Made by a program: the position numbers and the translations under genes
Part shown: piece by piece, positions 9,373 through 17,263 of the stretch
Numbering within the stretch: position 1 is the stretch's first letter
Layout: each line of letters starts with the position of its first letter
The notes under the pieces: model-generated
The model's database searches: none
What the model was told of the DNA's origin: nothing
Seen by the model: only the letters and a program-made list of their open reading frames with translations
Assembly: GCA_016871175.1 (NCBI GenBank)
Contig: VFZL01000030.1
Coordinates: 1-52,919, forward strand
Origin: Acidimicrobiia bacterium
Lineage (GTDB): Bacteria > Acidobacteriota > Vicinamibacteria > Vicinamibacterales > CAVVIG01
DNA: 52,919 nucleotides
Direction: 5' to 3'

Positions 9373-10272
9373 ATGCGACTGGAACGCGAGACAACCCATC
9401 GACCCGCCTTGGCGGCCAATGCCCGTGCACTGCGTGGGCAACAGCCGGGCTGGGCCGAGGCGAGGACGGCAACTGCGCCGGAGCGGGTGCCGACGGCTGA
9501 CCTGAGCTCCAGGCTGTCGGCCGTGAACCGGTCGGGCCGACTGCTTGCCGGCGCGTCACTGGACGTGACCCTGGTGCTGGCGGATTTCCTGGCCCCAACC
9601 GGGGTGCCAGCGGATTCGGGAAGCCGCCTCGACCTGGCGCTGCACCGGCTCGCGGTCGAGCCGTTGCGGCTTGGGCTGGCCGCGCTCATCGGCCTCGTCA
9701 TCACGGCGATTCACCAGCGCGGCGCACACGACCCTCAGGCGCCGGCCCTGGCTCACGCACAGATTCTGTTGTGCGTGGCTGGCGCCATGATGATGGCGCT
9801 CATCGACGACTCGCTGGCCAGGGCGTTCGGCATTGCGGGCGCGGCCAGCATCATCCGTTTTCGCACGCCCGTTGACGACCCCAAGGACGCGGTCGTGCTG
9901 TTTCTGTTGATGGGTTTGGGCATGGCGTGCGGCCTTGGCGTGCTCACGTTGGCCGGCGCCGGTTCGGCGATGCTCTGCGTCTTCCTGGTCCTGCTCGAGG
10001 GGGTGGCGACAGAGCGGACCCGTGCCTTCATGGTCGAGCTCGTCGCGAACGGCCCGGTCTTCCCGGTCGAACATGTGCACCACGTGTTCGGCGCGCATCG
10101 CGTCAGTGTCGAGTTACGCGAGATGTCGCAGGACGATCCGGCGCGCGCGAAGTATCTCGCCCTCTGTGGTCCAGGGACGGGCCTCGAAACGCTGAACGCT
10201 GACCTTCTGGCCGGCGGATCGGGTGGCCTCCGCGCGATTGCATGGGAGCCGGCAGGAAAGAAGGCGCTGTGA
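9373..10272 (+). CDS. DUF4956 family inner-membrane protein
   Basis: This 299-residue protein has an N-terminal soluble stretch of about 90 residues, then membrane helices around residues 95-118, 130-150 and 175-210. The signature IIRFRTPVDDPKDAVVLF followed by LMGLGMACGLG is characteristic of DUF4956. The C-terminal part is a cytosolic alpha/beta domain. In other bacteria DUF4956 proteins are often encoded with CotH proteins and VTC-type polyphosphate polymerases, suggesting a phosphate or polyphosphate role; here CotH is three genes away but no VTC domain is present. GGAGGTGA at 9353-9360 is the nearest ribosome-binding site. The stop overlaps the next start by four bases (GTGA). The 9086-9372 spacer shows no credible gene. 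Confidence 0.75.
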   Translation: MRLERETTHRPALAANARALRGQQPGWAEARTATAPERVPTADLSSRLSAVNRSGRLLAGASLDVTLVLADFLAPTGVPADSGSRLDLALHRLAVEPLRLGLAALIGLVITAIHQRGAHDPQAPALAHAQILLCVAGAMMMALIDDSLARAFGIAGAASIIRFRTPVDDPKDAVVLFLLMGLGMACGLGVLTLAGAGSAMLCVFLVLLEGVATERTRAFMVELVANGPVFPVEHVHHVFGAHRVSVELREMSQDDPARAKYLALCGPGTGLETLNADLLAGGSGGLRAIAWEPAGKKAL

Positions 10273-11183
10273 TCACGGCAGAGCGAACCGATCGGCTGGT
10301 GGTCGCGCCGTCACAGCGGCGTCGGACGGTACTGAGCTTCATCCGGTCGGCTCAGCACGACCTCGTCCTCTCGATCTTTCGATGCGACGACCGCCTCGTG
10401 CTCGACGCACTGATCGAGGCGGCCAATAGAGGTGCGTGGGTCCGCGTGCTGATGACCGGCCGAGCGAAGGGATCGGCACGCCACCTCGATGAGGCACACG
10501 TGCATCTGCTGCGCCATGGTGTGGCCGTGCGCCGCTTTCATGACGAGGTGAAATACCACGCGAAATACGTTGTCGCTGACGATCACACGGCCCTCGTGTC
10601 GTCGCTCAATCTCACCGAGAAGTGCTTCGACCGCACAGCCGACTTCATCGTCGTCACGCGCGAGACGGACGTGGTCGGTGCGCTGCGGCAGCTCTTCGAG
10701 ACCGATTGGGCCGCGCGGTGCGTACGTCCGTCGCCCGAACTGTCCGATCGCCTGATCGTCGGACCGGACGGGCGGCCACGAGAGCGTTTTGCCGCACTGA
10801 TCCGCTCCGCAACCAGCCGGATTCGCGTGCTCGACGCGAAGCTCACGGACCCATGCATCCTGTCGCTGCTCGAGGCGCGACGCGCCGCCGGCATCGACGT
10901 CGAGGTTCGCGAGGGCGAGCGCGTCGGGCCGTGGGAAGCACATGGCAAGCTGCTGCTGATAGACGGGGGCGCGAATGCGGTGGCGGTCGTCGGGAGCCTC
11001 GCGCTGTCGCCGATTGCCCTCGACGTCCGGCGCGAGCTGGCCATCGTCGTCCGCGACGCCGTGGCCATCCGGCAGCTCGAGCAGCATTGGCAGTCGCTGA
11101 CCGAACGATCCTCGCGTTTGTCGCATTCATCCTGGCAGACGTGGACGCCCGCGTCCTCGCCGGAGCAGGAGGCGTGGGCATGA
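10269..11183 (+). CDS. Phospholipase D-like protein with two HKD motifs
   Basis: This 304-residue protein carries two H-x-K-x4-D motifs: HAKYVVAD starting at H97 and HGKLLLID starting at H225, the two halves of a PLD-fold active site. Both are followed by the usual Ser/Asn-containing strand (SSLNLTEK and GSLALS). No signal peptide is visible, so it is probably cytoplasmic or membrane-peripheral. The PLD superfamily includes phospholipases, cardiolipin synthases and nucleases; this short form without membrane anchors cannot be assigned further. GTG 10269 is chosen because it makes a GTGA overlap with the DUF4956 gene and has AAGAAGG upstream; ATG 10242 is possible. It overlaps the next gene by four bases (ATGA). 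Confidence 0.82.
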   Translation: MITAERTDRLVVAPSQRRRTVLSFIRSAQHDLVLSIFRCDDRLVLDALIEAANRGAWVRVLMTGRAKGSARHLDEAHVHLLRHGVAVRRFHDEVKYHAKYVVADDHTALVSSLNLTEKCFDRTADFIVVTRETDVVGALRQLFETDWAARCVRPSPELSDRLIVGPDGRPRERFAALIRSATSRIRVLDAKLTDPCILSLLEARRAAGIDVEVREGERVGPWEAHGKLLLIDGGANAVAVVGSLALSPIALDVRRELAIVVRDAVAIRQLEQHWQSLTERSSRLSHSSWQTWTPASSPEQEAWA

Positions 11184-12373
11184 GCCGCACCGCGGTCCAA
11201 TCCCTGCTTGTCCTGATGGCCCTTGCGTTCTGGCCGGGGCGCGCGGCGGCACAAACCGTGACCTTCGATGATCGACCGTCGTTCCTGGTCGGCCACGCGT
11301 TTCGCATCGACCTCACCGCCAAGCTGCAAGGCGACCTCAGGTCGTCGTTGTCGGACGGCTCCGACGACCAGATCGACTTCACGCGACGCCGGATCGGCGT
11401 GAAGGGGTCCTGGGGCTCGCGCGTCGAGTTCGAGGTGGAACGTGAGATCGACAGCAAGCGGCCATGGCGTGACGCGTACGTCGACGTTCGATTCGGAGGT
11501 CCCCTTCAGGTACGGGCAGGGCAGTTCAAGATGCCATTCAGCCTCGAGGCGCTGACGGGCGCCACCGACCTGGATACGGTCTACCGCGGACGTGCGGCGG
11601 ATGCGCTGGCGCCGGGCCGCGGCATCGGCGTGTCGGTGCATGGGCGCCTGGCGCGCCGGCTGGTCCTCTACGAGTTGGGCGTGTTCGCGCGAGACAGCGA
11701 GGTCGTGCGCTTCGGGTCGAACCTCGGCGCAGGCCGGACCACGGCGGCGCGCGTGACGCTGCGGACCTCTACTCGAAAGCGCTCGCTGGCGCGTGTAGAG
11801 GTGGGCGCCGGCTCGACGGTGGGCGATCTACCGGAGGGCCGAAATGCCCTCCGCGGACGCCTGACCTCCGGCGACGTCTTCTTCGCACCCGTCTACGTGA
11901 ATGGACGCCGACTCCGCGTCGGCGTCGATGTCGACTGGCGACCAGGTCCGTTCGACGTGCGGGCTGAATGGCTGCGTGTACTGGACGGGCGCCAAGGCCA
12001 GGGACTACGGGCTGAGACGCTGCCCGATCTCCGTGCAGACGGGTGGCACGTCACCGGTGTGTGGCGGATGGAGCAGACGTTTGGGCGGTCGCGTTCGTTC
12101 TTGAACTGGCGAGCCGAGGAGTTGATCACGCGCGTGGAACAGCTGACGTTTGGCAGCGTGAGCCCCGAGCCCGCCGAGCGTCATCCGCGAGCGGCCCATC
12201 TCGCTGCGATTGGCGAACGCGCCTGGACGTTCGACGTCAACTGGAGTCCCACGCGGTGGACGAGGCTGCAAGTGAATGCGGTTCACGAGTTGCCTGGCGC
12301 TGCCGCCGCGGCCGTGGTCGGCACGTCTTCGGGTGTCTGGACCCGCGTCGTGCGATTCCAGTTCGCACTGTAG
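11180..12373 (+). CDS. Outer-membrane porin, phosphate-selective OprO/OprP-like
   Basis: This 397-residue protein has a clear signal peptide (cleavage near AAAQTVTF), then alternating amphipathic beta strands. The stretch IDFTRRRIGVKGSWGSRVEFEVEREI followed by DAYVDVRF...VRAGQFKMPFSLEALT is the hallmark of the phosphate-selective porin O/P family. It is expected to sit as a beta-barrel in the outer membrane; ion selectivity cannot be read from sequence. ATG 11180 overlaps the PLD stop by four bases, so DUF4956, PLD and porin genes are almost certainly one operon. CotH follows after 61 bases. Confidence 0.8.
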   Translation: MSRTAVQSLLVLMALAFWPGRAAAQTVTFDDRPSFLVGHAFRIDLTAKLQGDLRSSLSDGSDDQIDFTRRRIGVKGSWGSRVEFEVEREIDSKRPWRDAYVDVRFGGPLQVRAGQFKMPFSLEALTGATDLDTVYRGRAADALAPGRGIGVSVHGRLARRLVLYELGVFARDSEVVRFGSNLGAGRTTAARVTLRTSTRKRSLARVEVGAGSTVGDLPEGRNALRGRLTSGDVFFAPVYVNGRRLRVGVDVDWRPGPFDVRAEWLRVLDGRQGQGLRAETLPDLRADGWHVTGVWRMEQTFGRSRSFLNWRAEELITRVEQLTFGSVSPEPAERHPRAAHLAAIGERAWTFDVNWSPTRWTRLQVNAVHELPGAAAAAVVGTSSGVWTRVVRFQFAL

Positions 12374-12434
12374 AGGACCGCCGCGGATCACCTGACGGCG
12401 GAGCCGCGGGACAGCGTTCCGGAGGGGTGCTACG

Positions 12435-13538
12435 ATGATCCGTGCTCTCGTGCTTCATGCGGCGTTGGCGGTCGCGTTGCCGATCCAGCCGCGCCCAGCG
12501 TTCGCGCAGGGCGCCGACGATTCAGCCGATGCGTTCTTCGACGATCGGCGCCTACATACGATTCGGCTGGTCATCAACCCCCGTGATTGGGAAGAGCTCC
12601 GCGCCAATTTCCAGCTGAATGACTACTATCCCGCTCACTTTGGCTGGGAAGATCAAGTGGCGCGCAACGTCGGGATCCGCTCGCGCGGCACAGGCAGCCG
12701 CAGCGGAACAAAGCCCGGTCTCCGCGTCGACTTCAACATCTACGACGTCGCACAGCAGTTCCTCGGCCTGAAGTCCGTTGTGCTGCGGAACAACGTCCAG
12801 AATCCGACGCATCTGCACGAACGCCTGGGCATGCAGCTCTTCGCTCGCCTCGGGCTGCCGGCGCCTCGACAGGCGCATGCGCGCTTGTACGTCAACGACG
12901 AGTACGTCGGCCTGTACTCGATCGTCGAGAACGTGGACAAGAAGTTCCTCGCGCGTCACTTCAACCAGGACAACGGGTACCTCTACGAGTACGATTACGA
13001 CCCCGAGGACCGGCCGTATCGCTTCGAGTCACGTGGCTCGAGTCCGTCCGCGTACTTGCCAAAGCCCTTCAAGCCGGCCACCCACGAGACCGATCCCGAT
13101 CCGCGGCCGTTGGCGGAGATGGTTCGCGTGATCGCCGAGGCGTCGAACGCAGAGTTCCCGCGTGCGATCGCGCGCTACGTGGACGTCGACCGTCGGATGA
13201 TTCACACGGCCATCGAGAGTGTCCTGTCCGAGGTCGACGGCTTCGTCGGCGACTACGGCATGAACAACTTCTTTCTCTATCGATTCGAGGGCGGCACGCG
13301 CTCGACGATCCTTCCATGGGACAAGAGCGAGGCCTTCAAGGGCGGTGTCGCGCGCAGCATCTGGCACAACGTGGACGATGTGCCGTCGTGGCTGCAGAAT
13401 CGGCTGATGACGCGTGCGATGCTCTCGCCCGAGTGGCGCAGCCTGTATCTCGACACCCTCGGCCGATGCGCGGACATCGTCAGCGAGCCCGCACCGGCGG
13501 GAGAGGCGGACGATGAGGGCGCCGAGCGACCCAACTAG
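12435..13538 (+). CDS. Exported CotH kinase-family protein, cut by an in-frame TAG
   Basis: The 367 residues start with a signal peptide (cleavage near AFAQGADD). The CotH body shows LHTIRLVINPRDWEEL, GIRSRGTGSRSGTKPGLRVDF, LVLRNN-like strands, LYVNDEYVGLYSIVENVDKKFL, and the C-terminal DGFVGDYGMNNFFLYRFEGG...LPWDKSEAF block. CotH proteins are atypical kinases that phosphorylate surface proteins in Bacillus spores; related bacterial genes often sit with DUF4956. The frame stops at TAG 13536-13538, but an in-phase continuation to 13709 is clearly homologous in style, so about 56 C-terminal residues are separated. It is the last gene of the DUF4956-PLD-porin-CotH run. Confidence 0.82.
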   Translation: MIRALVLHAALAVALPIQPRPAFAQGADDSADAFFDDRRLHTIRLVINPRDWEELRANFQLNDYYPAHFGWEDQVARNVGIRSRGTGSRSGTKPGLRVDFNIYDVAQQFLGLKSVVLRNNVQNPTHLHERLGMQLFARLGLPAPRQAHARLYVNDEYVGLYSIVENVDKKFLARHFNQDNGYLYEYDYDPEDRPYRFESRGSSPSAYLPKPFKPATHETDPDPRPLAEMVRVIAEASNAEFPRAIARYVDVDRRMIHTAIESVLSEVDGFVGDYGMNNFFLYRFEGGTRSTILPWDKSEAFKGGVARSIWHNVDDVPSWLQNRLMTRAMLSPEWRSLYLDTLGRCADIVSEPAPAGEADDEGAERPN

Positions 13539-13709
13539 TGGGAGGCCGAGATTCGGCGTCAGCACGCACAGATTCGCGAGGCGTCGTACGAGGACCAGCG
13601 AAAGCCGTTCTCGGACGAGCAGTTCGAGGAAGGCGTGCGCGAGCTGATCGAGTTCGCGCGCGAGCGGAGCGAGATCGTGCGGCGACAACTGGAGCGGAGC
13701 CCTCGCTGA
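13539..13709 (+). pseudogene. Detached C-terminal segment of the CotH gene
   Basis: Directly after TAG 13536-13538, in the same frame, 56 codons read as a charged helical tail with HAQIREASYEDQRKPFSDEQ and ELIEFARERSEIVRRQL, ending at TGA 13707-13709. CotH-family proteins commonly end with this kind of Glu/Arg-rich helix, so this is probably the original C terminus. No ribosome-binding site or plausible separate start is visible. The cause may be a nonsense mutation, readthrough or a sequence error. Confidence 0.6.
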
Positions 13710-13820
13710 GAGTGACGTCCGGGACTCTTCCGCTCGTCGCCTCCTTCGCCACAGTGCAAGAACGGATGCTCCAGCGTGCGTCTGGCGCCGACGGCGGTTG
13801 GGTGAAGGGGACTGTCGATG

Positions 13821-14462
13821 CTAGCGCAGCAGCTGCAGCCGATCGCGATCCACGGTCGTCAGCGGAAAGAACCTCGGCTCATCCGACCGGTAGACGAAGC
13901 GCGTACAGGGGCCGCACATGAGCGTGCTCGTCCGGCCGTTGTGCTCGAGACCGAGCACGTGCCCCAGCTCGTGGGCGATGACGTTCCGCGCGACGTTGGG
14001 AGCGGCGAGAGGCGACGTGACCGCTTGTTGGATGCCGACGAAGTACTTCTGGCGCGCCGCTCGCGGCCACGCGAACGACAGGATTCTCTGACTGGAGAAG
14101 AACACCGTGACGTCGGCAGCCAGCGCTTCGAGCTCCCGCGGCGGCGTGGGCGTCATGTCGGGCGGCGTGGGCCGGCCCGCGAGGTTCCAGATCCGACGCG
14201 TGTAGCCTTCCAGTGGTCGCGTGATGGGCGGTGCAACGAGCACGCGGTCCACCACGAAGCGAGACTCGAGCCGCAGCGTGGAGAGCGTCTCGTTCCAGAA
14301 CGCGATCGCCTCTCGTGTCGCCGCCAGCCGGAGATCATCGTCAGCCGGCGTCACGATGACCACACGACGGTTCGGCCCGTGCTCCTGAGCGAGCACGGAC
14401 GGCACGAGGCACGCCAGCGCGACGAGCGTCCACGATATCGTCGAGAGCGTCGTCCTGTTCAT
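13821..14462 (-). CDS. Secreted zinc metalloprotease (metzincin-like)
   Basis: This 213-residue protein has a signal peptide (cleavage near VLAQEHG) and one catalytic motif, HELGHVLGLEH at about residues 163-173, which fits the metzincin pattern HExxHxxGxxH, followed by a Met-containing turn (STLMCGP). The short domain before it matches a minimal matrixin-like fold (YFVGIQQ, RNVIAHELGH). It should act on peptides outside the inner membrane; the substrate is unknown. It is convergent with CotH and stands alone; the 258-base spacer upstream (14463-14720) holds no gene I can support. Confidence 0.75.
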   Translation of the reverse strand: MNRTTLSTISWTLVALACLVPSVLAQEHGPNRRVVIVTPADDDLRLAATREAIAFWNETLSTLRLESRFVVDRVLVAPPITRPLEGYTRRIWNLAGRPTPPDMTPTPPRELEALAADVTVFFSSQRILSFAWPRAARQKYFVGIQQAVTSPLAAPNVARNVIAHELGHVLGLEHNGRTSTLMCGPCTRFVYRSDEPRFFPLTTVDRDRLQLLR

Positions 14463-14720
14463 GAGGCGGCCGTTATCCTACCCCGTGACGAGCCTGCGCC
14501 GGATACAATCGGCGCGGCCACGCAGACCCAACCGAGCGAGTGTACGCAGCCGGAGGAGTGGCAGGCAGTCCGAACTCCTCGCGCGGCGTGTGCCAGCGCA
14601 AACGTCACTCGCCGGGAAGCGATCGATCGGCTGGATATGGTGAAACCACAGGGCGGTGCGAAGGTGGCCGCCGGCGTCGGGCCCCCCGCAGCGAGCGAGC
14701 GGGTTCTGAGCGGAGCGCCG

Positions 14721-15638
14721 TTAGTGGCAGACGCCGGAGCCAGCGTCAGAGAACCGCGAACCGCCAGGTACCGAGACGAACTCCCAGGAATAGCCCGTCG
14801 GTTGCAGCGTCAGCTTGAGCACACCCCAGACGCTTCCGGTGGCCTCGCTGTTGGCTTGCAACGGTCCGAACCCGGTAGTCGGCGCGCCGCCCGAGCCGAT
14901 GACGAACTCGCGGATGCCCAGCCGCGGATCGAGCCGCCCGTCCGGATCCTGCGGCGCGAAGCGCTCGTAGCTGTGGTTGTGGCCGGAGAGAACGATCTCG
15001 ACGCCGTGCTCGTAGAGGATGCGCCAGATGTCGCGCATGCGGGAGTCGCTGCCATTGGTGCCTGACCCGAAGAGTGGCTCGTGGAAGTACGCGAGCGCAC
15101 AGCGGGTCGGATTCCCACGGAGCTCAGCCTCAACCCACGCGGCCTGAGCCGACCCGCGGTGTGATGGCACCTGGCTGTTCAGCGCCAGCACGTGCCAGGC
15201 GCCCGCGCGGTAGCTGTAGTACCCCAGGCCCATCGGGCCAGCGTTGCTCCCGAAGTAGTTGAAGTACCCCGTCGCCCCGGGGGTCTCGTAGTCGTGGTTG
15301 CCGGGCGTGGGTCGCGTGCGGCTCCTGTGCCGCCCCCACGTCGGCTCGTAGCACCGGCTGAAGTTCTCGGGCGTGCCACTCATGTAGGCGTTGTCGCCGG
15401 TGGTGAACACCGTGCCGGGAATGCCGTCGAGGAGAGCCGTGGTCAGGTGAGGACCGCCGTCGTTCCCGCACCAGCCGATGTCGCCGGCGCCGACGAGGAC
15501 GGCCTCGATGTTCGGCGGCTCTGGCGGTGGAGGTTGCGGTGCGGGCGCTCCAATCGGGGATCCGGCTGGGGTCGGTTCGGTCGGTGAGGCGTCGCGGCCG
15601 CACGAGCTTGCGAAACTCACAGCCAACGCCACCGTCAT
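14721..15638 (-). CDS. Exported calcineurin-like metallophosphoesterase, probable lipoprotein
   Basis: This 305-residue protein has a short hydrophobic N terminus with Cys13 (SFASSC), a possible but weak lipobox, then a Pro-rich linker. Metallophosphoesterase motifs follow in order: GAGDIGWC, TTGDNAY, GNHDYE, AYFHEPLF and SGHNHSYER, which supply the dinuclear metal site ligands. The arrangement is close to purple-acid-phosphatase-like enzymes. It probably hydrolyses phosphoesters in the periplasm or at the surface. It lies 111 bases downstream of the ankyrin gene on the same strand and could be the last gene of that transcription unit. Confidence 0.82.
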   Translation of the reverse strand: MTVALAVSFASSCGRDASPTEPTPAGSPIGAPAPQPPPPEPPNIEAVLVGAGDIGWCGNDGGPHLTTALLDGIPGTVFTTGDNAYMSGTPENFSRCYEPTWGRHRSRTRPTPGNHDYETPGATGYFNYFGSNAGPMGLGYYSYRAGAWHVLALNSQVPSHRGSAQAAWVEAELRGNPTRCALAYFHEPLFGSGTNGSDSRMRDIWRILYEHGVEIVLSGHNHSYERFAPQDPDGRLDPRLGIREFVIGSGGAPTTGFGPLQANSEATGSVWGVLKLTLQPTGYSWEFVSVPGGSRFSDAGSGVCH

Positions 15639-15749
15639 CCATCCCGACGAGTATCCTGGCCCGCCCAGCCGCCCGTCGTCTGTCCTGGCATGCCTGGTTG
15701 ATCTCTCTCGGTGGCCTGTCGTGTTGCAGCCTGGAGGCCTCTCGGGGCG

Positions 15750-17261
15750 CTACTCTCGCGCCCCGAGCTTGCGCAGGAGCGCGATGGTGCTCTGCCGATT
15801 GAGCATCGGTGAGTCGGGAGGAGCCTCTGGCGCCTCGGTCAACAGCACTTTGAGCGGCGTCTGCGACTGCTTGTTCTGGACGTTGAGGTCCGCGCCGCGT
15901 GAGACGAGGAACTCGACCACGCGGTCGAACCGCTGGCGGACGGCGTCGAAGAGCGGCGTTTCGCCCCGAGTATCGGCGACGTTGACGTCCACCCCTCCAT
16001 CGACGAGCATCCGCGCGATCTCGAGAGTTGCGCCTTCCTCTTCGGTATGATCGCGGAGCGGCGCACCGTAGCGGCCCTCGCGATTCTCGGTCAGGCCGCG
16101 GCCGCGCAGGAGACCCATGGCCGCCTTGAGTGCGTTGATGTTGTCGGCCGCGACCGTGCTCACGCTCGCGCCGTGGGCGCGTAACGCGCGCGCAATCTCC
16201 AAGTGCCCCAGGCGCGCCGCGAGCCACAGTGCGCTGCCGTTGATCATCTGGTGGCGGATGCTGTAATCCGCGCTCAGGCGACGCAGGGGCGATCCGTGGG
16301 TGATCAGCGCGTTCGGGTTCGCCCCCTTGTCGAGCAGTGCCTTCACGAGCTCGAGGTTGCCGCGCAGCACCGCCGCGTGCAGGGCGCTGTAGCCGGCGCC
16401 CGCCGCACTCGGATCCGCGCCGCGCGAGAGGAGCAGCATCGCCAGAGGCCCGTGATTGCTGTGCGCCGCGATCACGAGCGCGCTCGTCCCGGAGGCGGCG
16501 GTGTCGTTGACGTTCGCGCCTGCATCGAGGAGCGTTTTCGCGGTCTCGACATGCCCTTGGCGCGCGGCGAAGAGCAGCGGCGTGGAGCCGCCGTGCTCCA
16601 TCTCGAAATCGCCGGTCGGGTTCGTGTTGCCGGCCGTGTTCTCGAGCTGTCGCCAGGTCGACGATCGCGCGTGGAGATCGGCGCCCGCCTCCACAAGGGC
16701 CTTGACGACATCGGCGTGCCGCTGGTCGGCGGCCCACATGAGCGCGGTCTGTCCGCGGCGTGACTCCCGTGCGTTCACATCGGCGCCGCGCCGCGCGAGC
16801 AGGCTGACAGCCGCGGCGTTGCCGCTGCGTGCCGCCGCCATGAGAGGCGCCTCGCCGGACTCGATCGCGACGTTGGGCTTGGCGCCCGCGTCCAGCAACC
16901 GAGCGACGAGCGCGTCGTTGCCGTTGACGCAGGCCAGCCACAGCGGCGTGGCACCCAGGTCGTTCACCACGTTCACGTCGGCGCCGGCTCGAATCAAGAG
17001 ATCGGCCGCAGCAAGATCCCCGCGATGGGCGGCCCAGTGCAACGCGGTGGCGCCATCGCCTTGAGGCTTGTTGACGTCCGTGCCAGGCTGAAGGGCCGCA
17101 CGGAGGCGTTCGACCGATCCGCTACGGACGGCGTCGATGACCGCAGTCGAGGACGCTGCGCCTGCGGCCTCGGCCGCGGACCCTGACCATGCGGCCACCG
17201 CGAGCGCGAACACCGCGCTGGCTACGGTCTCAACGAGCGCGAAGGGCCGCCGGCGGAGCAT
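15750..17261 (-). CDS. Exported ankyrin-repeat protein (cassette 1)
   Basis: This 503-residue protein has a signal-like N terminus (FALVETVASAVFALAVAAWSG) and about ten to eleven ankyrin repeats with TALHWAAHRGD, TPLWLACVNGN and TALMWAADQRHADVV cores. Ankyrin repeats bind proteins; no catalytic domain is visible. The product is expected in the periplasm or outside. It starts two bases after the DUF1552 stop, so translation is probably coupled, making it the third gene of a DUF1592-DUF1552-ankyrin unit. Paralogs at 28856-30421 and 33771-35216 also share a Gly-rich insertion-bearing repeat near the middle of the protein. The partner protein is unknown. Confidence 0.85.
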   Translation of the reverse strand: MLRRRPFALVETVASAVFALAVAAWSGSAAEAAGAASSTAVIDAVRSGSVERLRAALQPGTDVNKPQGDGATALHWAAHRGDLAAADLLIRAGADVNVVNDLGATPLWLACVNGNDALVARLLDAGAKPNVAIESGEAPLMAAARSGNAAAVSLLARRGADVNARESRRGQTALMWAADQRHADVVKALVEAGADLHARSSTWRQLENTAGNTNPTGDFEMEHGGSTPLLFAARQGHVETAKTLLDAGANVNDTAASGTSALVIAAHSNHGPLAMLLLSRGADPSAAGAGYSALHAAVLRGNLELVKALLDKGANPNALITHGSPLRRLSADYSIRHQMINGSALWLAARLGHLEIARALRAHGASVSTVAADNINALKAAMGLLRGRGLTENREGRYGAPLRDHTEEEGATLEIARMLVDGGVDVNVADTRGETPLFDAVRQRFDRVVEFLVSRGADLNVQNKQSQTPLKVLLTEAPEAPPDSPMLNRQSTIALLRKLGARE

Positions 17262-17263
17262 GA

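Noticed and set aside
13818-15065. Long plus-strand open frame of 415 codons
   Set aside because: It runs antisense through the metalloprotease and phosphoesterase genes, whose motifs are clear; the product is Arg/Glu/Asp-rich low-complexity sequence typical of GC-rich antisense frames.
15130-16941. Minus-strand open frame of 603 codons
   Set aside because: It is an alternative frame of the ankyrin and phosphoesterase genes, with Arg-rich composition and no domain.
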